A DNA stretch of 64,000 nt from an uncultured Bacteroides sp. (GTDB lineage Bacteria; Bacteroidota; Bacteroidia; Bacteroidales; Bacteroidaceae). The DNA lies in contig CASFPE010000035.1 in assembly GCA_949296575.1 (NCBI GenBank), positions 186,001-250,000 on the forward strand. Direction: 5' to 3'. Numbering within the stretch: position 1 is the stretch's first letter; every line of letters begins with the position of its first letter. Both the position numbers and the translations under genes were made by a program. The notes beneath the pieces are model-generated. The model did no database searches. It worked only from the letters and a program-made list of their open reading frames with translations, and was not told the DNA's origin. This document shows, in pieces, positions 7,667 to 15,025 of the stretch.

Positions 7667-8878
7667 ATGAAAACAATCCGAGAAATATACCGCATAGGCA
7701 ACGGCCCTTCCAGCAGCCACACAATGGCACCCAAAAAGGCTGCGGAAATCTTCTTAAACAAGCATCCCGAAGCAAAACGGTTTAGAGTAACACTTTATGG
7801 CAGCCTTGCCGCTACTGGAAAGGGACACCTGACCGACGTGGCCATCCTCAGCGTGCTGCAACCGCAGGCCGAGGTGGAAATCGTGTGGCAGCCCAAGACC
7901 TTCCTGCCGTTCCATCCCAACGCCATGACCTTTGCCGCCTACGACAGCAACGGGAAACTAAGCGAAAACTGGACAGTATATAGCATCGGTGGAGGGGCAT
8001 TGGCCGAGAAAGACGGCGAAATAGAAGACGCACCCATGAAGGACATTTACTCCATGGCCAAGATGAGCGAAATCCTGACTTGGTGTGAAAAGACGGGGAA
8101 AAGCTATTGGGAGTACGTGAAAGAATGCGAAGACCAGGATATCTGGGACTATCTTGCCTTGGTCTGGAAAACGATGAAAGAAGCCATTGAACGCGGGTTA
8201 GAACAGGAAGGGGTGCTGCCCGGCCCGCTCAACTTGCGCCGGAAAGCCGCCACTTACCACATCCGGGCCACCGGCTACAAAGAATCACTCCGTTCACGCG
8301 GCCTCGTATTCTCATACGCCCTTGCCGTCAGCGAGGAGAACGCTTCCGGGGGAAAGATTGTCACTGCGCCGACATGCGGCTCGTGCGGAGTGGTGCCTGC
8401 CGTGCTTTACCATTTGCAAAAAAGCCGGGACTTCAGCGACACCCGCATCCTACGGGCCTTGGCAACGGCGGGGCTGATTGGCAACATCGTGAAAACAAAC
8501 GCATCCATATCCGGCGCGGAAGTGGGATGCCAAGGCGAAGTTGGCGTGGCCTGCGCCATGGCTTCGGCTGCCGCCAACCAACTGTTCGGAGGAAGCCCTT
8601 CACAAATTGAATATGCAGCAGAGATGGGACTGGAACATCACCTCGGCATGACGTGCGACCCCGTGTGCGGCTTAGTGCAAATCCCCTGCATCGAAAGGAA
8701 CGCTTATGCCGCCGCACGGGCTTTGGATGCCAACCTCTATGCCTCCTTCACCGACGGGATGCACCGCGTGTCGTTCGACAAGGTGGTGGAAGTGATGAAA
8801 CAAACCGGCCACGACTTGCCATCACTCTACAAAGAGACCGGCGAAGGAGGGCTTGCCAAGGACTACCAGCAGATGTAA
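7667..8878 (+). CDS. sdaA: L-serine ammonia-lyase (iron-sulfur, single chain)
   Basis: Deaminates L-serine to pyruvate and ammonia using an oxygen-labile [4Fe-4S] cluster; cytosolic. 403 residues. The N-terminal part has GNGPSSSHTM typical of the beta domain. The alpha part has APTCGSCG (about residue 233-240) and TCDPVCGLVQIPC, supplying the cluster cysteines. The frame is open back into mutS2, but the ATG at 7667 gives the conserved N-terminus and a 16-bp gap, so co-transcription with mutS2 is likely. Confidence 0.95.
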   Translation: MKTIREIYRIGNGPSSSHTMAPKKAAEIFLNKHPEAKRFRVTLYGSLAATGKGHLTDVAILSVLQPQAEVEIVWQPKTFLPFHPNAMTFAAYDSNGKLSENWTVYSIGGGALAEKDGEIEDAPMKDIYSMAKMSEILTWCEKTGKSYWEYVKECEDQDIWDYLALVWKTMKEAIERGLEQEGVLPGPLNLRRKAATYHIRATGYKESLRSRGLVFSYALAVSEENASGGKIVTAPTCGSCGVVPAVLYHLQKSRDFSDTRILRALATAGLIGNIVKTNASISGAEVGCQGEVGVACAMASAAANQLFGGSPSQIEYAAEMGLEHHLGMTCDPVCGLVQIPCIERNAYAAARALDANLYASFTDGMHRVSFDKVVEVMKQTGHDLPSLYKETGEGGLAKDYQQM

Positions 8879-8897
8879 ACCCGCAAGCCAGAATGCA

Positions 8898-8939
8898 GCA
8901 AGGCGGCACGCCCTCCTTCGGGAAGCGGTGCCGCCTTGC
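8898..8939 (+). terminator. GC-rich hairpin between sdaA and the convergent PepSY gene
   Basis: GCAAGGCGGCAC pairs perfectly with GTGCCGCCTTGC (12 bp) around an 18-base loop. There is no T tract on either side, so termination is inferred from its place between convergent genes. Confidence 0.5.
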
Positions 8940-8963
8940 CTTCGGTAAAACAATTGATGAAAC

Positions 8964-9821
8964 TTAAATTTCTGCTTTTGCGCCTTCTCCTGTATAATAA
9001 AGAACGATGTCACGAGGCTCACGGTCCAATTCAATGCGGTAAAGGGTCACTTCCGTGCCGCCCGTTCCGGGGCGTTTAATCATGTCCGCATCGTCTTCCC
9101 TCACATTGAAGGTATAGCCATCTGCGGCCAAAGCTGCCTTCACGGCATCCGGCACCTGCTGCCAGAACACTTCATACACGCTCTGCACCCAGTTGAGGTC
9201 CAAGTCCAGAATCATCTCGAAATAGGCACCGTCGCACCACAATTCCACTTCCACATATCCAACCTCCCGGTCAATGTCCAATATCTTGGCCGACGGGTAT
9301 TTGGCTAACACGGCTTGCTTGATGGCATCGCCCTGCGCTTCGGGGCGCATCTGCTGGTTGCCGCCGTCCGCAACGGCTTGCAGCAAGTGGCCGTCCACAG
9401 AGTAATGCAAGTCCATGTCCTGCTCGCCCAGTTCCACGTCCACCACATAAATCGGCTCCATGTCACGGCGTTCTATGTAATCCACGTCCTCAATCCTCCA
9501 TCCGGCATATTCTCCGGATTGGATAGAAGCTAAAATGGCTTGCGGCAATTCAGACACAGGCACATCCGTTTCCGTAAGCATCCAAACGCCGTTCGTGTCG
9601 AACCACACGGACTTCTCCCTGCCTCCTTCACGGAATTCTGCCACATAATACCCCTGTTCCCAATCCCATTCCACGCGGGATATGCCTGGAAACATTTCAT
9701 CGAACGTTGTCTGGACAGCGGCATTGCTGGCCGGATTATTGTCGTTGTTGCATGCCGTCCAAAGAACGGCACACAACGTGAGCATAAACAAATTCTTCAA
9801 GGTCCTATCCATAGCATTCAT
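8964..9821 (-). CDS. PepSY-like (DUF2874) lipoprotein
   Basis: 285-residue exported protein. The hydrophobic signal ends LWTAC, a lipobox-like site. The rest is built from repeated PepSY-like units rich in aromatic residues and Asp/Glu, for example VEWDWEQGYYVAEF and VGYVEVELWCDG. Such domains are small alpha/beta folds resembling beta-lactamase-inhibitor protein; in Bacteroidetes they usually lie near two-component systems and have no proven function. A second in-frame start is at 9812. It lies 11 bp after the smaller PepSY-like gene and belongs to the same operon. Confidence 0.8.
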   Translation of the reverse strand: MNAMDRTLKNLFMLTLCAVLWTACNNDNNPASNAAVQTTFDEMFPGISRVEWDWEQGYYVAEFREGGREKSVWFDTNGVWMLTETDVPVSELPQAILASIQSGEYAGWRIEDVDYIERRDMEPIYVVDVELGEQDMDLHYSVDGHLLQAVADGGNQQMRPEAQGDAIKQAVLAKYPSAKILDIDREVGYVEVELWCDGAYFEMILDLDLNWVQSVYEVFWQQVPDAVKAALAADGYTFNVREDDADMIKRPGTGGTEVTLYRIELDREPRDIVLYYTGEGAKAEI

Positions 9822-9832
9822 GCATTAACGGG

Positions 9833-10276
9833 TTAGTCATCCAGTCTCAAAAACGCGCCTGTAGGGGTAAACTCAGCATCCAAGCCATTGTTCATCTCGA
9901 TGTCATACCCCTTGCGGTCGCGCTCTATCTTCACAATCAGCGCGGTAGGGAAGTTCGTCTCCACATACTCTTTCACCGAAGCCGGTATAAACGCCGCAGG
10001 CACCGCCTGCCGCTTGCAATCCACTTCAATCCAATCGCCCTTGCTGTTGAAGTCTATCTCCATCCCATTGGTCAGGGTTGCCTCGTAATTGGCCGACTGG
10101 AAAAAGTCTTTCTCAATTTTGACATAAGAAATCTTCGCATCGGGAAAATTCTTCTTGATGGTCTCCCTTGCCGCCACCGGCAATCTGCTTTCATCTGTTG
10201 TCACTACATCGTTGTCGGCCGACACCATTTGCACGCTCATTACTGCTGCTGCTAAAACTGCTAAAATCTTTTTCAT
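9833..10276 (-). CDS. PepSY-like (DUF2874) periplasmic protein
   Basis: 147 residues with a cleavable signal peptide (MKKILAVLAAAVMS..., cleavage near VSA). Two PepSY-like repeats follow: a first with FPDAKISYVKIEKDFF and a second with FPTALIVKIERDRKGYDIEM. The repeats share the pattern of an aromatic/basic strand followed by a Gly-Met-Glu/Asp turn. It is the first gene after the histidine kinase, separated by 78 bp that contain a promoter and a direct repeat. This suggests its output is set by that two-component system. Biochemical role unknown. Confidence 0.8.
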   Translation of the reverse strand: MKKILAVLAAAVMSVQMVSADNDVVTTDESRLPVAARETIKKNFPDAKISYVKIEKDFFQSANYEATLTNGMEIDFNSKGDWIEVDCKRQAVPAAFIPASVKEYVETNFPTALIVKIERDRKGYDIEMNNGLDAEFTPTGAFLRLDD

Positions 10277-10311
10277 AATCTATATTTATTAATTGGTTAA
10301 TGTTTATAGTG

Positions 10312-10347
10312 CAAATATCAGGCACGATTTGGGAAAGATTTGGGAAA
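10312..10347 (-). promoter_or_regulatory. Promoter and candidate response-regulator operator of the PepSY genes
   Basis: GATTTGGGAAA occurs twice in immediate tandem (10326-10336 and 10337-10347), a period of 11 bp as expected for an OmpR-family dimer. On the minus strand the near-consensus -7 box GATATTTG (10312-10319) lies 6 bp further on, so the repeat covers the -33 region. No TTG -33 element is present, which fits activation by a bound regulator. Confidence 0.6.
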
Positions 10348-10354
10348 AATCACC

Positions 10355-11638
10355 CTAATTCTGGCTATTTACGAAATTTAACACAAAGCAGTGCATCCCT
10401 TGTTCATACATATAGGAAAGACGGATGCCATACAAGCCGCAAATGGACTTCGCGATGGCCAGCCCTAAGCCTGTAGACTCTTTTTTGGAAAGGTCGGCAC
10501 GGTAAAAGCGGCGGAATATCTTCCCTGCGTCCAAGGGCGAAACGCCGGTATTGCACACCTTCATCTCATTTTTGCCCAGCACGAGGCGCAATTCGCCGCC
10601 GGAGTTGTTATGCACAATGGCGTTCTTGAGCAAGTTGGTAAGCAGCACATGGGCAAGGGAATCGTTCATTTCCGCCCGACAAACATCCCGCTCCTCTACT
10701 GAAGCCTTTATCTGGCGGCTTTCATAAATGTCCAGCAGATTGCAAAGCGTTTCTTTGGCGATAGCCCCCAGATCCAGCATCCTGCTGTCCGGGTACTGCC
10801 CATTGTCGATGCGTGAGAGCAGCAGAAGCGACTTGTTCAGCTTGACGGCGCGTCCCAAAGTGCGGTACAGTTCATCAATGTCTTGAAGATGCTTTTCAGA
10901 AAGCCCCTCGCTTTCCGCCAGCAGTTCCAGTTTTCCCCGGGCAATGGCCAGGGGGGTCTGGAGTTCATGGGATGCGTTTTCAATGAACTGCTTCTGCTCC
11001 TCATACGCTTTCTGGCTCCTGAAACTCATGGCAACCGCCGCCTTGTTCAGCTTGGAGAACTCGGCTATTTTCGTTTCATTGTCGAGCGGGGGAACCGGCT
11101 TGCCCGGAACAACATGGTCAAACCATGTCAACAAGCGTTGCAAAGGGACGAACACCCTTTTCAGCACCACACGGGTGCCAGCTGTCACGCACAAAAGCAT
11201 GACGATGTAAAGCACGAGCAGGTACCAAAAAATGGCACGCACCATATCATCACGTTCCACGGTGGAGATGCGGAGGGTGAGTTCATAGAACTGGTCATCG
11301 GGTGCCAAGAAGCAGGAACGCATGACACGCACCGGCTCATGCTCGTCCTCAGTCGCTATGTAAATTTCCGAGTCATAAAACTGCACTTCATAGTCCAGCG
11401 CTTCACCGATGTCCAACGGGCGGATGGTGTAGCTGTGGAGGATGCGGTCCTCAGTCTCCAATATCTCCGGGTCGTCCAAAATCTTGCCGACCACGATTTC
11501 ACGGTAGTTCTCCAAGGTGTCGTCGGTCTCGTCCATCACCTCATCGATGATGGTGAAATAAAAGAGCAGCCCCCACGCCCCCATGAGGAAAAACAACAGG
11601 ATGAAAAGGCTCCGGTTCGTGTAATGCACAAGCTTCAT
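10355..11638 (-). CDS. Sensor histidine kinase
   Basis: 427-residue inner-membrane kinase. It has TM1 about residues 9-29, an acidic periplasmic sensor about 30-135, and TM2 about 137-157. A linker precedes the dimerisation helix with ENASHELQTPLA, phospho-acceptor His224. The ATP-binding domain carries an N box (LLKNAIVHN) and a G2 box (STGLGLAI). The start is 15 bp after the response regulator gene, so the two form an operon. The acidic sensor (many Asp/Glu) might respond to cations or envelope charge; that is a guess. It probably phosphorylates the adjacent regulator. Confidence 0.93.
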   Translation of the reverse strand: MKLVHYTNRSLFILLFFLMGAWGLLFYFTIIDEVMDETDDTLENYREIVVGKILDDPEILETEDRILHSYTIRPLDIGEALDYEVQFYDSEIYIATEDEHEPVRVMRSCFLAPDDQFYELTLRISTVERDDMVRAIFWYLLVLYIVMLLCVTAGTRVVLKRVFVPLQRLLTWFDHVVPGKPVPPLDNETKIAEFSKLNKAAVAMSFRSQKAYEEQKQFIENASHELQTPLAIARGKLELLAESEGLSEKHLQDIDELYRTLGRAVKLNKSLLLLSRIDNGQYPDSRMLDLGAIAKETLCNLLDIYESRQIKASVEERDVCRAEMNDSLAHVLLTNLLKNAIVHNNSGGELRLVLGKNEMKVCNTGVSPLDAGKIFRRFYRADLSKKESTGLGLAIAKSICGLYGIRLSYMYEQGMHCFVLNFVNSQN

Positions 11639-11653
11639 GGCAGGCTCCCGTTT

Positions 11654-12334
11654 CTAATCCTCCAACACTAATTTATAGCCAAAGCCATAGACAGCCTTGA
11701 CTTCCGGCACGGTGCCGGCCTGCTTCATCTTCTTCCGCAGGTTCTTCACCTGCGAGTAAATGAAGTCCAAGCTGTCGGCCTGGTCGATGTTGTCGCCCCA
11801 CACCGACTCGGCCAGCGAAGTCTTGTTCATCAGCCGGTTCGGGTTGCTGGCAAAATAATACAGCAGGTCGAACTCTTTCCGGTTCAGCTGCAATTCTTTT
11901 CCATCGACGCTGGCGGAACGTTTGTCGGGATACAGCACAAGGTTGCCCAACACAATGCTCGTGTCGCCGTTCGCCTGCTTCCGCCTCAACAACGACTTGA
12001 CCCTTGCGTTCAGTTCGGCCAGATGGAAAGGCTTGGCCAGATAGTCGTCGGCGCCAAGGTCCAAGCCCAGCACCTTGTCCTCCAAAGAATCCTTCGCGGA
12101 GATGATGATGACACTCTCCCGCTTGCGCATGCGCTTCAGTTCTTCAAGGACGGAAAGGCCGCTCCCGCCTGGCAGCATGATGTCCAACAGGATGCAATCA
12201 TAATCGTAATCGTTGACTTTCGCCATCGCCGAAGGGAAATCCGACGCGCATTCCACCACGAAATGCTCCCGCTCCAGCGATTCTTTCACCATTTTCTGGA
12301 GGCTAAGTTCGTCCTCCACTACCAGAATTTTCAT
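11654..12334 (-). CDS. OmpR/PhoB-family response regulator
   Basis: 226 residues. The receiver has the acidic pair ED (7-8), phospho-acceptor Asp51 in LLDIMLP, and the conserved Lys in LAKPF near 101. The winged-helix DNA-binding domain (about 130-226) includes LNRKEFDLLYYF and a late GYGFGYKL. The frame is open 88 codons further upstream, but the ATG at 12334 gives the standard N-terminus MKILVVEDE, so the longer form is rejected. First gene of the regulator/kinase operon. The 11-bp tandem repeat at 10326-10347 is its likely target. Confidence 0.95.
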   Translation of the reverse strand: MKILVVEDELSLQKMVKESLEREHFVVECASDFPSAMAKVNDYDYDCILLDIMLPGGSGLSVLEELKRMRKRESVIIISAKDSLEDKVLGLDLGADDYLAKPFHLAELNARVKSLLRRKQANGDTSIVLGNLVLYPDKRSASVDGKELQLNRKEFDLLYYFASNPNRLMNKTSLAESVWGDNIDQADSLDFIYSQVKNLRKKMKQAGTVPEVKAVYGFGYKLVLED

Positions 12335-12466
12335 ACCGTATGCCTTGTTTAGAAACTGCTTGCATGCAAAGAAAGCAATTAATTCTGGAAAAAAACTGGA
12401 TTGCCTCACTGAAAAGTTCAAAACAACGGGGAGAAAAATCCCGTTTGCACGGCAAGGAACTTCTGC

Positions 12467-12540
12467 CGGCGACGGCAACCGCACAAACGGCGACGGCAAC
12501 CGTACAAACGTCGGCGGCATCTGTGCAAACGGCGACGAAG
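12467..12540 (+). repeat. 21-bp tandem repeat upstream of the two-component operon
   Basis: Three copies of about CGGCGACGGCAACCGYACAAA (12467-12487, 12488-12508, 12509-12529), the third diverged, then a partial fourth. A related inverted segment, CCGTTTGCACGGCAAGG, lies at 12441-12457. The array lies in the 346-bp non-coding gap between the divergent response regulator and the hypothetical gene at 12681. Otherwise I see only promoter sequence in that gap. Confidence 0.7.
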
Positions 12541-12642
12541 GCAGAAGAACATGCACGGCTGAACCAGAGTTTCCACCCCGCTGAACCGAAGTTTTCATGC
12601 CGCCAAACCAAAGAAGCTATGCCTGCGATTCCAAAATTTCCT

Positions 12643-12650
12643 TATCTTTG
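12643..12650 (+). promoter_or_regulatory. -7 promoter box of the 12681 operon
   Basis: TATCTTTG, 31 bases before the ATG at 12681. No clear -33 TTG. Confidence 0.5.
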
Positions 12651-12680
12651 CCCGTTGAATACAAATTAAAAACATACACC

Positions 12681-13310
12681 ATGAATTTGCTGCAAAAAAT
12701 ATTCAAGAAAGAAACAGAAATCCGCGAAGTGGACCAAAGCAAGGTGGAAAACTTCATGACCCTCATCCGTGTGTACTACCAATCCGTGATGGCTGTCAAC
12801 CTCGGCGTGACCAACATCCGCTTCCTGCCCGACGTGGCGCTTTTCAAGCACGTCTACAAAGTGCCCACCCAAGGCGGAAGGTTAGGCGCAGCCGAAAAGA
12901 ACCATTCCCGCAAGCTGCTCATGCAGGGATACGGCCTCAGCGAAGGCTTCTTCAAGGAAATCGACGCTTCCATCAAAAAGAACTGCCGGACGCAAAACGA
13001 CATCAAGAACTACCTGTTCATGTTCCAAGGATTCAGCAGCGACCTGATGATGCTCGTCAGCAACTTGATGAAATGGAAATTCGCCACCCCGAAAATTTTT
13101 CGCAAGGCATTCTACACCATGACTGAACAAAGCATCCACACCATCCTGACACGCACCAACTGGAAGTCCGACGACGCACGCCCCGTGGCCAGGAACGTCA
13201 GGGCATACAAAGAGAAATTGGGCTACTCAGAAGGCTGGATGACAGAATACGTGTTCAACATCGTGATGCTCGCCAAAAGCGAGAAACGCCGCAAAAAAAC
13301 CGACGAATGA
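12681..13310 (+). CDS. Conserved hypothetical protein
   Basis: 209-residue soluble, basic, alpha-helical protein; no signal peptide or membrane helix. I recognise no domain. It has a Lys/Glu-rich N-terminus (MNLLQKIFKKETEIREVD), a central FMFQGFSSDLMMLVSNLMKWKF helix pair (split at F-M-F and M-K-W) and a basic tail ending KSEKRRKKTDE. The ATG at 12681 follows a promoter box at normal distance. The stop overlaps the next gene's start by four bases (ATGA), so it is coupled to the UDG-like gene; a nucleic-acid role is possible from that context only. Confidence 0.8.
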   Translation: MNLLQKIFKKETEIREVDQSKVENFMTLIRVYYQSVMAVNLGVTNIRFLPDVALFKHVYKVPTQGGRLGAAEKNHSRKLLMQGYGLSEGFFKEIDASIKKNCRTQNDIKNYLFMFQGFSSDLMMLVSNLMKWKFATPKIFRKAFYTMTEQSIHTILTRTNWKSDDARPVARNVRAYKEKLGYSEGWMTEYVFNIVMLAKSEKRRKKTDE

Positions 13311-13894
13311 CAAGCCCCGCCACCGAACGGCACCCGCTGCCCCCCTTCCTGCCTCTCCAAGCACGCCTGCTGATGTTAGGGAGCTTCCCGCCCCCACGGC
13401 GGCGATGGAGCATGGACTTCTTCTACCCAAACTGGAGCAACGACATGTGGCGCATCTGGGGATACATCGCAAAAGGCGACAAGAATCATTTCGTCCTGCC
13501 CGGCGAAAAAAGGTTCGACCAAAAGAAAATCGAACAATTCTGCCGCGACACCGGCATCGCGCTCTATGACACGGCAGAAGAGGTAGTGCGGCTGAAAGGC
13601 AATGCGTCCGACAACTTCCTGCACATCGTGCGCCCCACCGACATCTGCCGCCTGCTGCAACAACTCCCGTCATGCCACACCCTCGTGGCCACCGGGCAGA
13701 AATCAGCAGAGACGTTGCAATCCATCGCAGGAGGAGACCCTTTGCCCGTAGGCGGGCATGCCGAAACGGAACTGGCAGGAAGGCCCGTCACACTGTGGCG
13801 CATGCCATCCTCCTCGCGAGCCTATCCCCGCCCTGTGGAATGGAAAGCCCAATATTACCAAAAAATGCTGGACACCTTGCCCGGCATCTTATAA
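13307..13894 (+). CDS. Uracil-DNA glycosylase-like protein
   Basis: 195 residues of the UDG superfamily. An early strand and loop, LLMLGSFPPPRRRWSMDFFY (about residues 21-40), corresponds to motif A. VATGQKSAETL (about 125-135) is a Rossmann-like middle strand. MPSSSRAYP (about 166-174) resembles the second active-site loop (HPS or NPS in relatives). Such enzymes remove uracil or other deaminated bases from DNA. The exact subfamily and activity are not settled. Start codon overlaps the stop of the preceding gene. Confidence 0.65.
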   Translation: MTSPATERHPLPPFLPLQARLLMLGSFPPPRRRWSMDFFYPNWSNDMWRIWGYIAKGDKNHFVLPGEKRFDQKKIEQFCRDTGIALYDTAEEVVRLKGNASDNFLHIVRPTDICRLLQQLPSCHTLVATGQKSAETLQSIAGGDPLPVGGHAETELAGRPVTLWRMPSSSRAYPRPVEWKAQYYQKMLDTLPGIL

Positions 13895-13906
13895 GTGCCG
13901 AAACGA

Positions 13907-14929
13907 ATGGAAACCGCAAACATCCCCTTGGTCTCCGTGGTGATGCCCGCCTACAATGCGGAAAAATACATCGCCGAAGCCATCGAAAGCGTCATTGCAC
14001 AAACGTTCAGCAACTGGGAACTGGTCATTGTGGATGATGGCTCCACGGACCGCACGTGGGAAACCGTGCAGAAATACGCACAAAAAGAGCCGCGCATCAA
14101 GCCGCACCGCATGCCGCAAAACACCGGGGCGGCCTACCTGCCAAGGAAAGAAGCCGTGGAACGGGCACAAGGGAAATGGGTCGTGGCCTTGGACGCAGAC
14201 GACCGCATCGAAAACCAGGGCTTGGAGAAACTGCTCACCCGCCAGCAAGAAACCGGCGCCGACATCGTATTACAGCAATTAGTGGCAGTGGAAGAAGACG
14301 GCCAATCGCCCACAGGACAGGAATGCCCCGCTTCCAATTTTGACTTCGCAGCCGTCCTGCCCGGAAAAGAAGCTTGCAGCCTCACTATCGGGGAATGGAT
14401 CATAAACGGCAATGGGCTGTCATGCCGCCGCCTGTTCCAAGATGCTTGCCTGAAACAAACCAGTGCCATCGGCATGAACAGCGATGAATACCTCACCCGC
14501 CTGCTCCTGCTCTCCGCCGGGAAAGTCGCTTTCTGCAAAGCAAAATACTTTTACCGCCAAAACACGCAATCCATCACACGGAAATTTTCCCAAAAACTGT
14601 TTGATTCCCTGCGCACCGACATGGACCTCAAAAAATTCGTGCAGCAACACTATGGGGAACGCAGCGATGAAGCCCGGCGCATGGCCGTCCAGCAATGGAA
14701 CGGCTTGCTGCACTACACCCTGCTGCTGTACGAAACCCCAGACATTGCCCCAAGTGTCCGGGCAACATTAGAACAACGGCTCTTAGAAGCATGGAAAGAC
14801 ATCGATTGGACAATGGTCAAGCCCCACTTGAAGCACCGCCCCCTCTCTTATCTGCTGATGTGGAATTTCCAGATTTACAAAGCCATCCTCAAAGGCTGGG
14901 TTCTTGCCAAACGCATCAAACAACGATAA
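13907..14929 (+). CDS. Family 2 glycosyltransferase
   Basis: GT-A fold inverting transferase, 340 residues, cytosolic or membrane-associated. VSVVMPAYNAEKYIAEAIES and VIVDDGSTDRT mark the nucleotide-sugar-binding half, and ALDADDR is the DxD metal site (around residue 95). The C-terminal part is helical and basic. A GTG at 13895 is in frame, but the ATG at 13907 is preferred. It starts 12 bp after the UDG-like gene. Donor and acceptor sugars cannot be told; no polysaccharide cluster surrounds it. Confidence 0.9.
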   Translation: METANIPLVSVVMPAYNAEKYIAEAIESVIAQTFSNWELVIVDDGSTDRTWETVQKYAQKEPRIKPHRMPQNTGAAYLPRKEAVERAQGKWVVALDADDRIENQGLEKLLTRQQETGADIVLQQLVAVEEDGQSPTGQECPASNFDFAAVLPGKEACSLTIGEWIINGNGLSCRRLFQDACLKQTSAIGMNSDEYLTRLLLLSAGKVAFCKAKYFYRQNTQSITRKFSQKLFDSLRTDMDLKKFVQQHYGERSDEARRMAVQQWNGLLHYTLLLYETPDIAPSVRATLEQRLLEAWKDIDWTMVKPHLKHRPLSYLLMWNFQIYKAILKGWVLAKRIKQR

Positions 14930-14942
14930 TCCGCCCGTTCCG

Positions 14943-14973
14943 CTTGCACAAGTAAACCTTTTTTGTACATTTG
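14943..14973 (+). promoter_or_regulatory. Promoter of the S46 peptidase gene
   Basis: CTTG at 14943-14946, 19 bases, TACATTTG at 14966-14973; 52-base leader to the ATG at 15026. Confidence 0.65.
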
Positions 14974-15025
14974 CCACGCATTGGAAACATAAGACATTTT
15001 ATTAATCATAAATACATCAAGCAAA

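Noticed and set aside
12467..12540. Possible CRISPR array
   Set aside because: The 21-bp units are directly adjacent without spacers and there are no cas genes; it is a simple tandem repeat.
12335..12598. 88-codon N-terminal extension of the response regulator
   Set aside because: It consists of translated 21-bp repeats and promoter DNA, and receiver domains start at the MKILVVEDE sequence.
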